The position numbers and the translations under genes are program-made. From Candidatus Sulfidibacterium hydrothermale (GTDB lineage Bacteria; Bacteroidota; Bacteroidia; Bacteroidales; F082): a stretch of DNA of 64,000 nucleotides. Where the stretch lies: contig NZ_CP083760.1 of NCBI RefSeq assembly GCF_020149915.1, forward strand, positions 186,001 to 250,000, in the 5' to 3' direction. Shown piece by piece: positions 27,488 to 34,731 of this stretch. The notes beneath the pieces were generated by a model. The model did no database searches, was not told the origin of the DNA, and saw only the letters and a program-made list of their open reading frames with translations. How positions within the stretch are numbered: the first letter of the stretch is position 1; each line of letters starts with the position of its first letter.

Positions 27488-27605
27488 ACCACACTGGTAC
27501 AAGCTTTTCTGCCCGGTTTGTGTGCAGATGTATTAGTGGCCCAAGTCAGCCACACGCGGAGCTTGCGCACAAGACTTGCGCCAGTTGGGGCCAGTTGGGG
27601 GGGGG
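27488..27605 (+). repeat. Array repeat R1
   Basis: Full-length copy (ACACTGGTACAAGC ... AAGACTTGCGCCAGTTGGGG) with the last ten bases, CCAGTTGGGG, duplicated in tandem (27591-27600 after 27581-27590 region). It precedes cassette 1. Confidence 0.85.
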
Positions 27606-27697
27606 AGAAACAAATTTATCTAAGCAAAGAATGCTAAATGACTATAAAGTAGACAAAAATATGGAACAAGACAACACAAGTCTAATCTAATAAAACT

Positions 27698-28204
27698 ATG
27701 ATTAACTTCAAATTTAAGGCTCCTAATTTTGATGTGTTCTATTCTAAATTTAGTGGAATTATTGGAATAGAAATTGGCGTAGTATTAGGAGGTATATATT
27801 CAATGTTTTCATTTTGGGAGATTCAACTGTTTGCGTTGCCGGTAATTTTAGTACTTTTATTATCTAAATATAATAATACTATAACAGAAATTAGTATTGA
27901 TGAAGAAAAACAAATTTTTATAATTTTTATCAATAGTTTCATAAATAAAAAAAAATACATACTAAATTTTACTGATTTAAAAGTTAATGTAAGGTTTAAA
28001 TGGTTGCTGAATTATTATGGTGATGTTATTGAAATAAAAAATAAGAATAATATAATTGCAGTAATACCCATTGCCGGATCTGAATATAATAAAAGTGTTA
28101 AAAAGCACTTAATAAATTATTTCAAAGATATAAGTAATAAAAGTCTTATAAGTTATTCTGAAACAGAAAATGCAAAAAAGAGTATGGCTTGGTTTCTAAA
28201 ATAA
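27698..28204 (+). CDS. Cassette 1: membrane protein of unknown function (two helices plus beta-rich domain)
   Basis: 168 residues. Two hydrophobic helices (about residues 22-40 and 43-57) are followed by a soluble domain starting ITEISIDEEKQIFIIFINSFINKKKYILNFTDLKV, a run of short beta strands that looks like a bacterial PH-type domain. Strongly AT-rich with ATA/AAT-heavy codons, unlike the flanking helicase and tRNA. Cassettes 5 and 8 share the architecture. No family is recognised with confidence. Confidence 0.75.
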   Translation: MINFKFKAPNFDVFYSKFSGIIGIEIGVVLGGIYSMFSFWEIQLFALPVILVLLLSKYNNTITEISIDEEKQIFIIFINSFINKKKYILNFTDLKVNVRFKWLLNYYGDVIEIKNKNNIIAVIPIAGSEYNKSVKKHLINYFKDISNKSLISYSETENAKKSMAWFLK

Positions 28205-28210
28205 AGATTC

Positions 28211-28313
28211 CCCCAACTGGTACAAGTCTTTCTGCCCGGTTTGTGTGCAGGTGTATTAGTGGCCCAAGTCAGCTACACGCGGAGCTTGCGCACAAGACTT
28301 GCGCCAGTTGGGG
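28211..28313 (+). repeat. Array repeat R2 (reference copy)
   Basis: Cleanest copy. The outer arms CCCCAACTGGTACAAGTCTT (28211-28230) and AAGACTTGCGCCAGTTGGGG (28294-28313) pair at 18 of 20 positions. The right-hand part, from TTAGTGGCCCAAGTCAGC through GGAGCTTGCGCACAAG, is the section most conserved between copies. Confidence 0.9.
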
Positions 28314-28395
28314 GGGGCGGGCGGGCTTCATATGTAAAGCCAATCCAACCTCAAAATATAAAAGTGACTAATGATAAGAATATTAATCTTAAATT

Positions 28396-29241
28396 ATGAA
28401 AAAAGGATTTATTTTTTTACTTCTTGCATTAATCTCAGATTATGCTTTTAGTCAGACATTTTTAACCGATACTGTAAGTTGGAACCAATATGAAATAAAC
28501 TATAGTAAAAAGTTGAAACTGGAAAAAATTAAAAAGATTAAAGATGACTTAATAAAATATTTAGAATCGAACGATGAGCTCCAAAACAATTTACATAATT
28601 TCCATTTTTTTGACTATAACGGTGATGGTAATATTGATATAATATATACGGGGGATGCAGGGACAGATTCTGAAAGGACATTGATATTTGTGAGAGGTGA
28701 TAATAGTGATTACGTCAAGAAATTTGACAAGTTTGGCAGTGTTGTTAACCTATCTTCTGCAATCTGCCAAAAGACACCTCCCTATACATTTGTTTTGAAA
28801 GAGGTTGAATGTTGTGGGGGAAATTGCGTTGTTTATCAGGCGTATCAACCAGTTAATGAGAATGGGGGCTTTAAATTACATTTATCAATGAAATACAGTA
28901 TTATTAAAGGCACAAAATTCCCTGATGTATATTTTAATAAAAAGCTATTGTTTCGTGTAACAAGTGATATTTATAATTTAAGATTGAATCCTACTATTGA
29001 CAGCGTAACTACTAACATAGGACTTCATATTCGAGGAAATGTAGTTGCTGAATATTCAAAAGGTGCTGAAGGTTATGCAATAGCCCAGACAAAGGATAAA
29101 ACAGGTCGGATATGGTGGTTTGTTATTATGCTCAATAATAACAAACCTATACAAAGTATATTTGATGGAGGAGATAACGAGGGCTATAAATTTTATTCGT
29201 TAGGCTGGATGAGTAGTAAATATTTAGAAAAGGTAGAATAG
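28396..29241 (+). CDS. Cassette 2: secreted protein with FG-GAP-like and SH3-like segments
   Basis: 281 residues. Signal peptide MKKGFIFLLLALISDYAFSQ. Around residue 75 the text FFDYNGDGNIDIIYTGD is an FG-GAP/EF-hand-like calcium loop; near residues 215-250 GLHIRGNVVAEYSKGAEGYAIAQTKDKTGRIWWFVIM resembles a bacterial SH3-like strand set. Two cysteine clusters (ECCGGNC) suggest disulfides in an exported protein. AT-rich; function unknown. Confidence 0.75.
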   Translation: MKKGFIFLLLALISDYAFSQTFLTDTVSWNQYEINYSKKLKLEKIKKIKDDLIKYLESNDELQNNLHNFHFFDYNGDGNIDIIYTGDAGTDSERTLIFVRGDNSDYVKKFDKFGSVVNLSSAICQKTPPYTFVLKEVECCGGNCVVYQAYQPVNENGGFKLHLSMKYSIIKGTKFPDVYFNKKLLFRVTSDIYNLRLNPTIDSVTTNIGLHIRGNVVAEYSKGAEGYAIAQTKDKTGRIWWFVIMLNNNKPIQSIFDGGDNEGYKFYSLGWMSSKYLEKVE

Positions 29242-29249
29242 ATTAATAA

Positions 29250-29355
29250 GTTACAGAAGCCTTCCTGTTCCGGTTCGTGCGGGGGGTAATTAGTAGCCCA
29301 AGTCAGCTACACGCGGAGCTTGCGCACAAGACTTGCGCCAAAGGGGCCAAAGGGG
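29250..29355 (+). repeat. Array repeat R3 (diverged arms)
   Basis: The conserved right half is intact (AGTCAGCTACACGCGGAGCTTGCGCACAAGACTTGCGCC), but the terminal arm reads AAAGGGG twice in place of AGTTGGGG and the left CCAACTGG arm is lost. Confidence 0.8.
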
Positions 29356-29451
29356 CGGGAACATTAAAAGAAGTTAAAGTTGTAGGCAAAGGCAATGGAT
29401 ATATTAAACCTCTTACAGTTACCAATATAACCTCAAATTATTAATGAAAAA

Positions 29452-30219
29452 ATGATAAGAATAATTATTTCAACTATTGTATTATTAATAAGCTCGTGTG
29501 CATTAAGCCAAGAACGCTCAAAAATACCCGTCGTAAGAATAACAAATTTTGACATTTTGCATCTAGCAATTGACAATAATTGTATTGATTCAATTGGATA
29601 TGAAAAAATTGATGATGGGCCTGATATAGGCGTTATTTCAATGGCCCTTAATGAAAATGACGTTTATTTAGCTGATAAATACCATGGAAATATAAAAAGG
29701 CTTAATCTTGTTTCTGGGAAAATGATATCAAGCGATATATTAAATTCACATCATCAGCCATGGATAAACGATATTTGTATTTTTGATCGACACCTTGTTG
29801 TTTTGAGTGATATAGACACTTGTTATATCTTGAATTTAGATCTTAACCAGATTGAATATTTCACTTTAGAAAGAGGAGATAAATTTTTTACAAAAATTGG
29901 AGATTCTTTATATGTATATAATTTATCTACACAAAAGTGTTTGAAGTTAAGTGATATATACAAGATTAGAAGAAAAGAAATTGATTGTGATATGCCCGAT
30001 ATCTGGAACAAATCTAATTTAATCAAGGATTATAGGTATTTAAAAGTAAATGGAAGTAGATTTATTATTTTTTTAAATCAGAAATTACAAATAAAAACAG
30101 AGTTTCCTCTGAATTTAATTAGATATGATGCAAGAAATTTAGATTTTAACAAAAAAAAATTAGTTTATTTTGGGTATAAAGATAACCAATTTATGATTTA
30201 TGTGTATAATTTCAAGTAG
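29452..30219 (+). CDS. Cassette 3: exported lipoprotein, possible beta-propeller
   Basis: 255 residues. N-terminus MIRIIISTIVLLISSCALSQ has a lipobox-like LISSC with Cys16, then several repeated strands (GVISMALNENDVYLADKYHGNIKRLNLVSG, DICIFDRHLVVLSDIDTCYILNLDLNQ) of the kind seen in beta-propeller or 6-bladed sensor proteins. Very AT-rich. Not assigned to a family. Confidence 0.75.
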   Translation: MIRIIISTIVLLISSCALSQERSKIPVVRITNFDILHLAIDNNCIDSIGYEKIDDGPDIGVISMALNENDVYLADKYHGNIKRLNLVSGKMISSDILNSHHQPWINDICIFDRHLVVLSDIDTCYILNLDLNQIEYFTLERGDKFFTKIGDSLYVYNLSTQKCLKLSDIYKIRRKEIDCDMPDIWNKSNLIKDYRYLKVNGSRFIIFLNQKLQIKTEFPLNLIRYDARNLDFNKKKLVYFGYKDNQFMIYVYNFK

Positions 30220-30242
30220 CCTAAGTGATGCCATCAACTAGC

Positions 30243-30348
30243 CCAACCTACTATGGCTCAAGTCTTTCCGTCCGGTCCGAGCGGGGGTAATAAGTGGCCC
30301 AAGTCAGCTACACGCGGAGCTTGCGCACAAGACTTGCGCCAGTTGGGG
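30243..30348 (+). repeat. Array repeat R4
   Basis: CCAACCTACTATGGCTCAAGTCTTTCC ... GACTTGCGCCAGTTGGGG; the left arm carries a few inserted bases relative to R2, the right half is identical in the conserved core. Confidence 0.85.
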
Positions 30349-30399
30349 GGGGAAAAATTAAATAATGTAAATTTTTTTACAATAATTTTAAATTAGAAG

Positions 30400-30699
30400 A
30401 TGAAAAAAATATTTTTGAGAATCGGTTTTTGGTCAAATATCGCTTTATATGCAAGTTATTTCCTGCTTTTTTTAGCAGTGATTTTGAACCTTGAAAGCGT
30501 AAAATCATTTATTCTGAGTAGTAATTTTAATAATATAAAATCTATTATTTCCTTATTTGTAGTAATTTTTTGGATATATAATTTAATTCTGTGGTCAAAA
30601 TACGATAAGAAGATAGGTAATTTTCTTTTATTGTTTTTTTTAATAGGAATCTATACGCCATTCTATTATTTAAAAGCAGTGAAAAATAAGTGGGTTTAG
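30400..30699 (+). CDS. Cassette 4: small membrane protein
   Basis: 99 residues with three hydrophobic stretches (about residues 12-30, 46-63 and 75-92) and lysine-rich ends. No recognisable domain. The next ORF begins 75 bp later without a recognisable array repeat, so cassettes 4 and 5 may be one two-gene cassette. Confidence 0.65.
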   Translation: MKKIFLRIGFWSNIALYASYFLLFLAVILNLESVKSFILSSNFNNIKSIISLFVVIFWIYNLILWSKYDKKIGNFLLLFFLIGIYTPFYYLKAVKNKWV

Positions 30700-30774
30700 T
30701 GTTCCCGTCTAGCGCAGTTTTTCCGTTTGTTACATACACAGGAGAGAGTATTCAATAAGTATTCATATTTTCAA

Positions 30775-31254
30775 ATGAACTTTCAGCCTAAATACAGATC
30801 ATATCAAAAGAGAGTGTGGAATCAAATAAATGCAACCATTATTTTGTTTATTTCTATTGTAATGGTTTTATTCATTTTGTTGCCTATCACTAGTATTTTA
30901 ACCATTTTGTATGGTTTGTTACTTGTTATTTTGATTTTAATTCTTCGAATCTCTGTTGTTCACAGGTTTTTTTTTAAACAATTAGAAATTGATAACAATG
31001 TTGGATATATTAGAATTATTGTTTTTAGGTATAACAAGTTGCACAGGGAATATTTTGCACCTTGTAAAGAGATTAAAATAAGCATTGAACAAGTCTTTTT
31101 TTCTTTACGGCCGTATTATTGCATGAAAATATATATGAATAATAATCTAATTTTAAAACAATACGAATGTAATTCATGGAAGAAAAATGATATGTATACT
31201 GTTTATAATGAATTTAAAAGATTAAAAAAAGAATTTGTAAAATCTAAAGATTAA
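30775..31254 (+). CDS. Cassette 5: two-helix membrane protein with beta-rich domain
   Basis: 159 residues from the ATG at 30775 (MNFQPKYRSYQKRVWNQ); the frame is open to 30727 but that upstream stretch is not hydrophobic and looks non-coding. Two adjacent helices (about residues 20-58) precede a domain beginning QLEIDNNVGYIRIIVFRYNKLHREYFAPCKEIKISI. This matches the layout of cassettes 1 and 8. Function unknown. Confidence 0.7.
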   Translation: MNFQPKYRSYQKRVWNQINATIILFISIVMVLFILLPITSILTILYGLLLVILILILRISVVHRFFFKQLEIDNNVGYIRIIVFRYNKLHREYFAPCKEIKISIEQVFFSLRPYYCMKIYMNNNLILKQYECNSWKKNDMYTVYNEFKRLKKEFVKSKD

Positions 31255-31271
31255 TATTTAATAAAATGTAC

Positions 31272-31374
31272 TCAACCTCCACTGGTCCAGACTTTCCCGG
31301 CTCGTGTGGGGGGTAATTGGTGGCCCAAGTCAGCCACATGCGGAGCTTGCGCACAAGACTTGTGCCAGTTGGGG
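31272..31374 (+). repeat. Array repeat R5
   Basis: TCAACCTCCACTGGTCCAGACTTTCCCGG ... ACTTGTGCCAGTTGGGG; conserved core present with C-to-T changes (CACATGCGG, CTTGTGCC). Confidence 0.85.
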
Positions 31375-31443
31375 GGAAATTTAAGGCTTAAGCCAAAAAC
31401 TATAAGAATTAATACCATTGTTCCAAATATTAACTAAAAAATT

Positions 31444-32208
31444 ATGACAGTTATTAAATTAACCAAACAAATATTTGTATTTACATGTTTAGTACTTTCT
31501 TTATTGTCTTGCTCAAACAATAATCCAAAGCAAAAGGAGAAAAAATTGCATACCAAAAATAAATTAGTTAATAACAGCCTGAAATGCAAACTTGTTGGTG
31601 ATGATTTACCAAATAAGCTAAACAGATCCTTAAAATTTAAAAATGTTCAAACAATAATATCAGATTTAAATGATGACTCTAAACCAGATTCTATTTTTAT
31701 AGATAAAATAATCAAATGGACTGATAGTGATGGGAAAATAAATGATTGGGATGACCCTGGTGAATTTCATCGGATACGTATATTGATATCTGGTGATTTA
31801 CCGGTAATCTGGATAAATGTAGATGGTTGGGTCTCAAACAAGGGACTTTCGTATTTTGACAGTACCTTTAACAAAAAGAATATTGTTAATTCAAATTATA
31901 TAACAGTTAAACGTTTTTTAGGTAGAGGTAAATTAATTTTTTGTACAGGTTATACGTATGCCAGTAGTCCCGGACTGTTAACAATTATACAAATAAATAA
32001 CAAGCAACCTAGACTGATTTTTAATAAGGAGGCATATCTAGTTCAACTAAAAAGTTTAAATAAAAATGGCTTAATGGCTCTTGTTACGAGTAATTGGGAT
32101 AAATATCAAATTGAACATGAGAGAAAAAGTAGTTATAAAGTTTATGTATTTGAAGATGGGTTTTGCTATAATAAAGAACTTTCAAAATCTTTTAAAGGAA
32201 AGGATTAA
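31444..32208 (+). CDS. Cassette 6: lipoprotein with FG-GAP-like segment
   Basis: 254 residues. Lipoprotein signal with lipobox LLSC (Cys23) followed by SNNNPKQKEKK. At about residue 75, IISDLNDDSKPDSIFIDK is an FG-GAP-like calcium-loop motif, reminiscent of cassette 2. A later GRGKLIFCTGYTYASSPGLLTIIQ stretch is beta-rich. Very AT-rich; no family assigned. Confidence 0.75.
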   Translation: MTVIKLTKQIFVFTCLVLSLLSCSNNNPKQKEKKLHTKNKLVNNSLKCKLVGDDLPNKLNRSLKFKNVQTIISDLNDDSKPDSIFIDKIIKWTDSDGKINDWDDPGEFHRIRILISGDLPVIWINVDGWVSNKGLSYFDSTFNKKNIVNSNYITVKRFLGRGKLIFCTGYTYASSPGLLTIIQINNKQPRLIFNKEAYLVQLKSLNKNGLMALVTSNWDKYQIEHERKSSYKVYVFEDGFCYNKELSKSFKGKD

Positions 32209-32311
32209 CCCCTAACTGGTTCAAGTCTTTCCGCCCGGTCTGTGTGCAGGTTTATTAGTGGCCCAAGTCAGCCACACGTGGAGCTTACGCACAAGACTTG
32301 CGCCAGTTGGG
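32209..32311 (+). repeat. Array repeat R6
   Basis: Begins immediately after the cassette 6 stop codon (CCCCTAACTGGTTCAAGTCTTTCCGCCC) and ends ACTTGCGCCAGTTGGG. Confidence 0.85.
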
Positions 32312-32375
32312 AAAGATCTTATAGAATCGGAAAAAACAGACAACAGAACAAAAATAAAGAAAAGAATAGAAAGTA

Positions 32376-32897
32376 ATGATCTACGCATTAATCATTTATA
32401 TGCTATCAGTAGCCATACCTGCAAGAAAAAATTATCTTCATAGTTCCCAACTTTCAATAGGGGTAAAAGCAATTCATTTAATTATTACATCTATTTTATT
32501 CATATATTATTTTAGTAATTTTAGAATGATGCTTTGGAACCTGTTTCGTAATGGAACAGAAGGTTTTTATACAATAAAAGGAGTTTATGCATATAATAAA
32601 TCGACTGATTTAATTATTTCTATTTTATTTTTTGCAATTTCATTTTTTGTATCAGGCCTTGCTTTAAACTTAGCAGTAAGAGCTAAGAGTAGAAAATTAT
32701 TATTGCTGACATCCCCCTTAATAATAATTGCTACCAGTTTTGATTTATACAAGTTTACAATAATTGAATCTATCTCTGAAAAAGACAATTTATTTCTTTT
32801 ATTTATCATCTTGTTTATAGGAATATTCTTTGGTTTGATAAATTTATTCTACAATATAAAACCAGGAAAAAATATTTTTCGAGTTGGAGATAGTTAA
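32376..32897 (+). CDS. Cassette 7: polytopic membrane protein
   Basis: 173 residues with four hydrophobic helices (about residues 3-14, 27-50, 77-103 and 131-153) and a short cytoplasmic tail. A 15-residue region between helices 2 and 3 (NGTEGFYTIKGVYAYNKSTD) is probably exposed. No domain is recognised. AT-rich like its neighbours. Confidence 0.7.
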   Translation: MIYALIIYMLSVAIPARKNYLHSSQLSIGVKAIHLIITSILFIYYFSNFRMMLWNLFRNGTEGFYTIKGVYAYNKSTDLIISILFFAISFFVSGLALNLAVRAKSRKLLLLTSPLIIIATSFDLYKFTIIESISEKDNLFLLFIILFIGIFFGLINLFYNIKPGKNIFRVGDS

Positions 32898-32910
32898 CCT
32901 GATGCCGTGT

Positions 32911-33004
32911 CCCACACTGGTACAACTCTTTCTGCCCGCAGGTTTATTAGTGGCCCAAGTCAGCCACATGCGGAGCTTGCGCACAAGACTTGCGCCAGTT
33001 GGGG
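32911..33004 (+). repeat. Array repeat R7
   Basis: Shortened left arm (CCCACACTGGTACAACTCTTTCTGCCCGC) with a ~12-bp deletion relative to R2; intact conserved right half ending CCAGTTGGGG. Confidence 0.85.
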
Positions 33005-33045
33005 GGCATTAAACGAAGACAAAGAGAAAAAGATAATTAATAACT

Positions 33046-33528
33046 ATGAATACAAATGTTTTTAAAACAGCATCTTCATTATATCCAAATATAATTTATT
33101 CTTGGTTAATTCGAACAATTGTTATGGTTACAATTTTTTTATATTCAATTTTCGAATTACCGTTATATCTTGGTATTCCATACATATTTATTGCATTCTA
33201 TTTAATTTTTGTAAAATTCTTTCAATATAAATTATACCGTTTTTTTTATAGAATTGAATTTGATGATGATAAACAGATAATTACGTTTTATTATCGTGAT
33301 AATATGATTAAAAAAGGGAAATATGTTTTGCCATATTCGGAATTAGAAATCTATAGGAGAAAAACCATTTTGTCAACATCTATTTTCATAAAAGATAAAC
33401 GAAAAGAAAAGTTTTTCAGATACATCGGAGTCATATCCAAAGAATATTTTTTTGGTAATAAATATTGGAATAAAGAATTATTTAATTCATTATCTGAAAA
33501 GTTTGATAAGATATTAAATATAAAATGA
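33046..33528 (+). CDS. Cassette 8: two-helix membrane protein with beta-rich domain
   Basis: 160 residues. Two helices (about residues 20-40 and 43-60) lead into FYRIEFDDDKQIITFYYRDNMIKKGKYVLPYSELEIYRRKTI, then a basic KDKRKEKFF stretch and an amphipathic C-terminal helix. The order and spacing of elements match cassettes 1 and 5, which suggests divergent members of one family. Unknown function. Confidence 0.75.
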   Translation: MNTNVFKTASSLYPNIIYSWLIRTIVMVTIFLYSIFELPLYLGIPYIFIAFYLIFVKFFQYKLYRFFYRIEFDDDKQIITFYYRDNMIKKGKYVLPYSELEIYRRKTILSTSIFIKDKRKEKFFRYIGVISKEYFFGNKYWNKELFNSLSEKFDKILNIK

Positions 33529-33530
33529 AT

Positions 33531-33594
33531 CCTTATTAGTGGCCCAAGTCAGCCACACGTGGAGCTTACGCACAGGACTTGCGCCAATTGGGGG
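33531..33594 (+). repeat. Array repeat R8 (right half only)
   Basis: Only the conserved right half is present (TTAGTGGCCCAAGTCAGC ... GGACTTGCGCCAATTGGGG). The left arm has been lost between the cassette 8 stop and 33531. Confidence 0.85.
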
Positions 33595-33633
33595 TAATTT
33601 TTCCATAATTCTTAATCTTATAAAATAATTAAA

Positions 33634-34155
33634 ATGAAAAATAAGGCAAAGTTTGTTTTTATGCTTATTGCAATTATTATATCTGAAATAACTTATTCTC
33701 AAAATAAAGTGATTACAATTGGCAATGGGCATTCAAATAAGGTAGATAGCTTGCTAATAAATACGATAAAAGATTATCAGAAGAAAATAATCAAAGATGA
33801 TAAGAACTCAATAATAACAGCTAATATTAGGGCGATATCAAAAAGCAAGTTAGATGTTACCTTAGGCTATATTTTAAATGACTACGACCTTTCCTTTTAC
33901 AAACCTTCATATGTTTTTTACACAGACAATAAAACTTGTGTGCTAGTGAGGGCAGATTCGACAGCTATAATTAATTACAAAGGGAATATTTCTTTTAAAA
34001 TAATGACAGCTGTTCTGGCTGATAAGATTAAAGCACGACTAAATAATTCCAAAGAAGGTATTTATTCATATTCTCCGGTATACTGGATAATTTCCTATCA
34101 GAATGGAATGATTAAAATAACTAAGAATCTTTTAAAGTTGCCCCCTGGTTATTAG
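33634..34155 (+). CDS. Cassette 9: secreted protein of unknown function
   Basis: 173 residues. Signal peptide MKNKAKFVFMLIAIIISEITYS precedes a small mixed alpha/beta domain; its segments include YVFYTDNKTCVLVRADSTAI and YSYSPVYWIISYQNGMIKI. Last intact ORF of the array. AT-rich; no family assigned. Confidence 0.7.
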   Translation: MKNKAKFVFMLIAIIISEITYSQNKVITIGNGHSNKVDSLLINTIKDYQKKIIKDDKNSIITANIRAISKSKLDVTLGYILNDYDLSFYKPSYVFYTDNKTCVLVRADSTAIINYKGNISFKIMTAVLADKIKARLNNSKEGIYSYSPVYWIISYQNGMIKITKNLLKLPPGY

Positions 34156-34164
34156 CTTTCTCCA

Positions 34165-34183
34165 CCCCCCAACTGGTACAAGA
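34165..34183 (+). repeat. Array repeat R9, left arm (split copy)
   Basis: CCCCCCAACTGGTACAAGA, then identity stops. The matching right half lies 370 bp downstream at 34556, so this copy is either split by inserted DNA or is the edge of a decayed cassette. Confidence 0.7.
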
Positions 34184-34295
34184 TACTGTGTTAAAATCCA
34201 AATTTATTTTCATTTCATTTTCAAAATGTTTTATTAATTTTGACACTATCTGAAAGAAGGCTTTGGTCGATACTTTGAACTGAAGTCTATCTTGT

Positions 34296-34326
34296 ATAGT
34301 GGGAGTTTGTCTCCCACTATTTTTTT
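34296..34326 (+). terminator. Intrinsic terminator inside the last cassette
   Basis: Perfect 10-bp stem ATAGTGGGAG / CTCCCACTAT with a 5-nt loop followed by seven T residues; ideal for stopping transcription running rightward out of the array. Confidence 0.85.
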
Positions 34327-34340
34327 GCTTCGCAAAAAAG

Positions 34341-34407
34341 CCCCCCTCTGGCACGAGTCTTCCCGCGCGGCCCGTGCCCTGTGCGCCGGCAGGATTTAGG
34401 CAGAGCC
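34341..34407 (+). repeat. Array repeat variant with GC-rich arm
   Basis: CCCCCCTCTGGCACGAGTCTTCCCGCGCGGCCCGTGCC then GGCAGGATTTAGGCAGAG. Same reduced layout as R0 at the left edge, with which it shares ...GTCTTCCCG; probably the boundary variant of the repeat. Confidence 0.55.
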
Positions 34408-34461
34408 AAACAGCCCGGAACTTCCTTACCCGAATGAACAAAGCTAACGGACAGATATTTT

Positions 34462-34469
34462 TATCTTTG
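34462..34469 (+). promoter_or_regulatory. Candidate -7 box in the decayed last cassette
   Basis: TATCTTTG, an exact TAnnTTTG match, about 55 bp after the repeat variant, in the same relative place as the box at 27419 after R0. No convincing gene follows. Confidence 0.3.
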
Positions 34470-34555
34470 TCGAATGAGCTGCAAGTAAAACGATTGATGT
34501 TGAAACCATATTATCATAATTATCAAGAGTATTGTGAAATAAAAAGTGTTTTAGT

Positions 34556-34609
34556 TTGGCCCAAGTCAGCCACGCGCATGGTTTACGCACAAGACTTGCG
34601 CCAGTGGGG
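34556..34609 (+). repeat. Array repeat R9, right half (array end)
   Basis: TGGCCCAAGTCAGCCACGCGCATGG ... CGCACAAGACTTGCGCCAGTGGGG, a shortened final arm, immediately joined to the right direct repeat. Confidence 0.85.
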
Positions 34610-34731
34610 CTTAAAAATATTATTGAAAATAAGTAAGTTACAAAAAAATACCGGAGGTTTAAACGAAAAAAAGCTGCACTCAAAAAGAGTGCAGCTTTTT
34701 CTTAACCTGTGGAGCATACCGGAATCGAACC
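34609..34731. repeat. Right 123-bp direct repeat flanking the array
   Basis: Copy of 27206-27328 with one substitution. It includes the tRNA terminator and reads on into the intact tRNA-Ala gene, so this side is the reconstituted target. Confidence 0.95.
34672..34700 (-). terminator. tRNA-Ala terminator
   Basis: GCTGCACTC / GAGTGCAGC hairpin with an A-rich loop; on the minus strand it is followed by a T run and lies 10 bp past the tRNA 3' end. Confidence 0.85.

Noticed and set aside
27163-27690. A 175-codon open frame running through the left direct repeat, R0 and R1
   Set aside because: It crosses the tRNA remnant, terminator and both array repeats, and its translation is the repeat read as protein. 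It is not a gene.
27327-34609. CRISPR array
   Set aside because: The repeats are about 100 bp, vary in length and are separated by ORFs of 300-850 bp, not by uniform 30-40 bp spacers; no cas gene is present.
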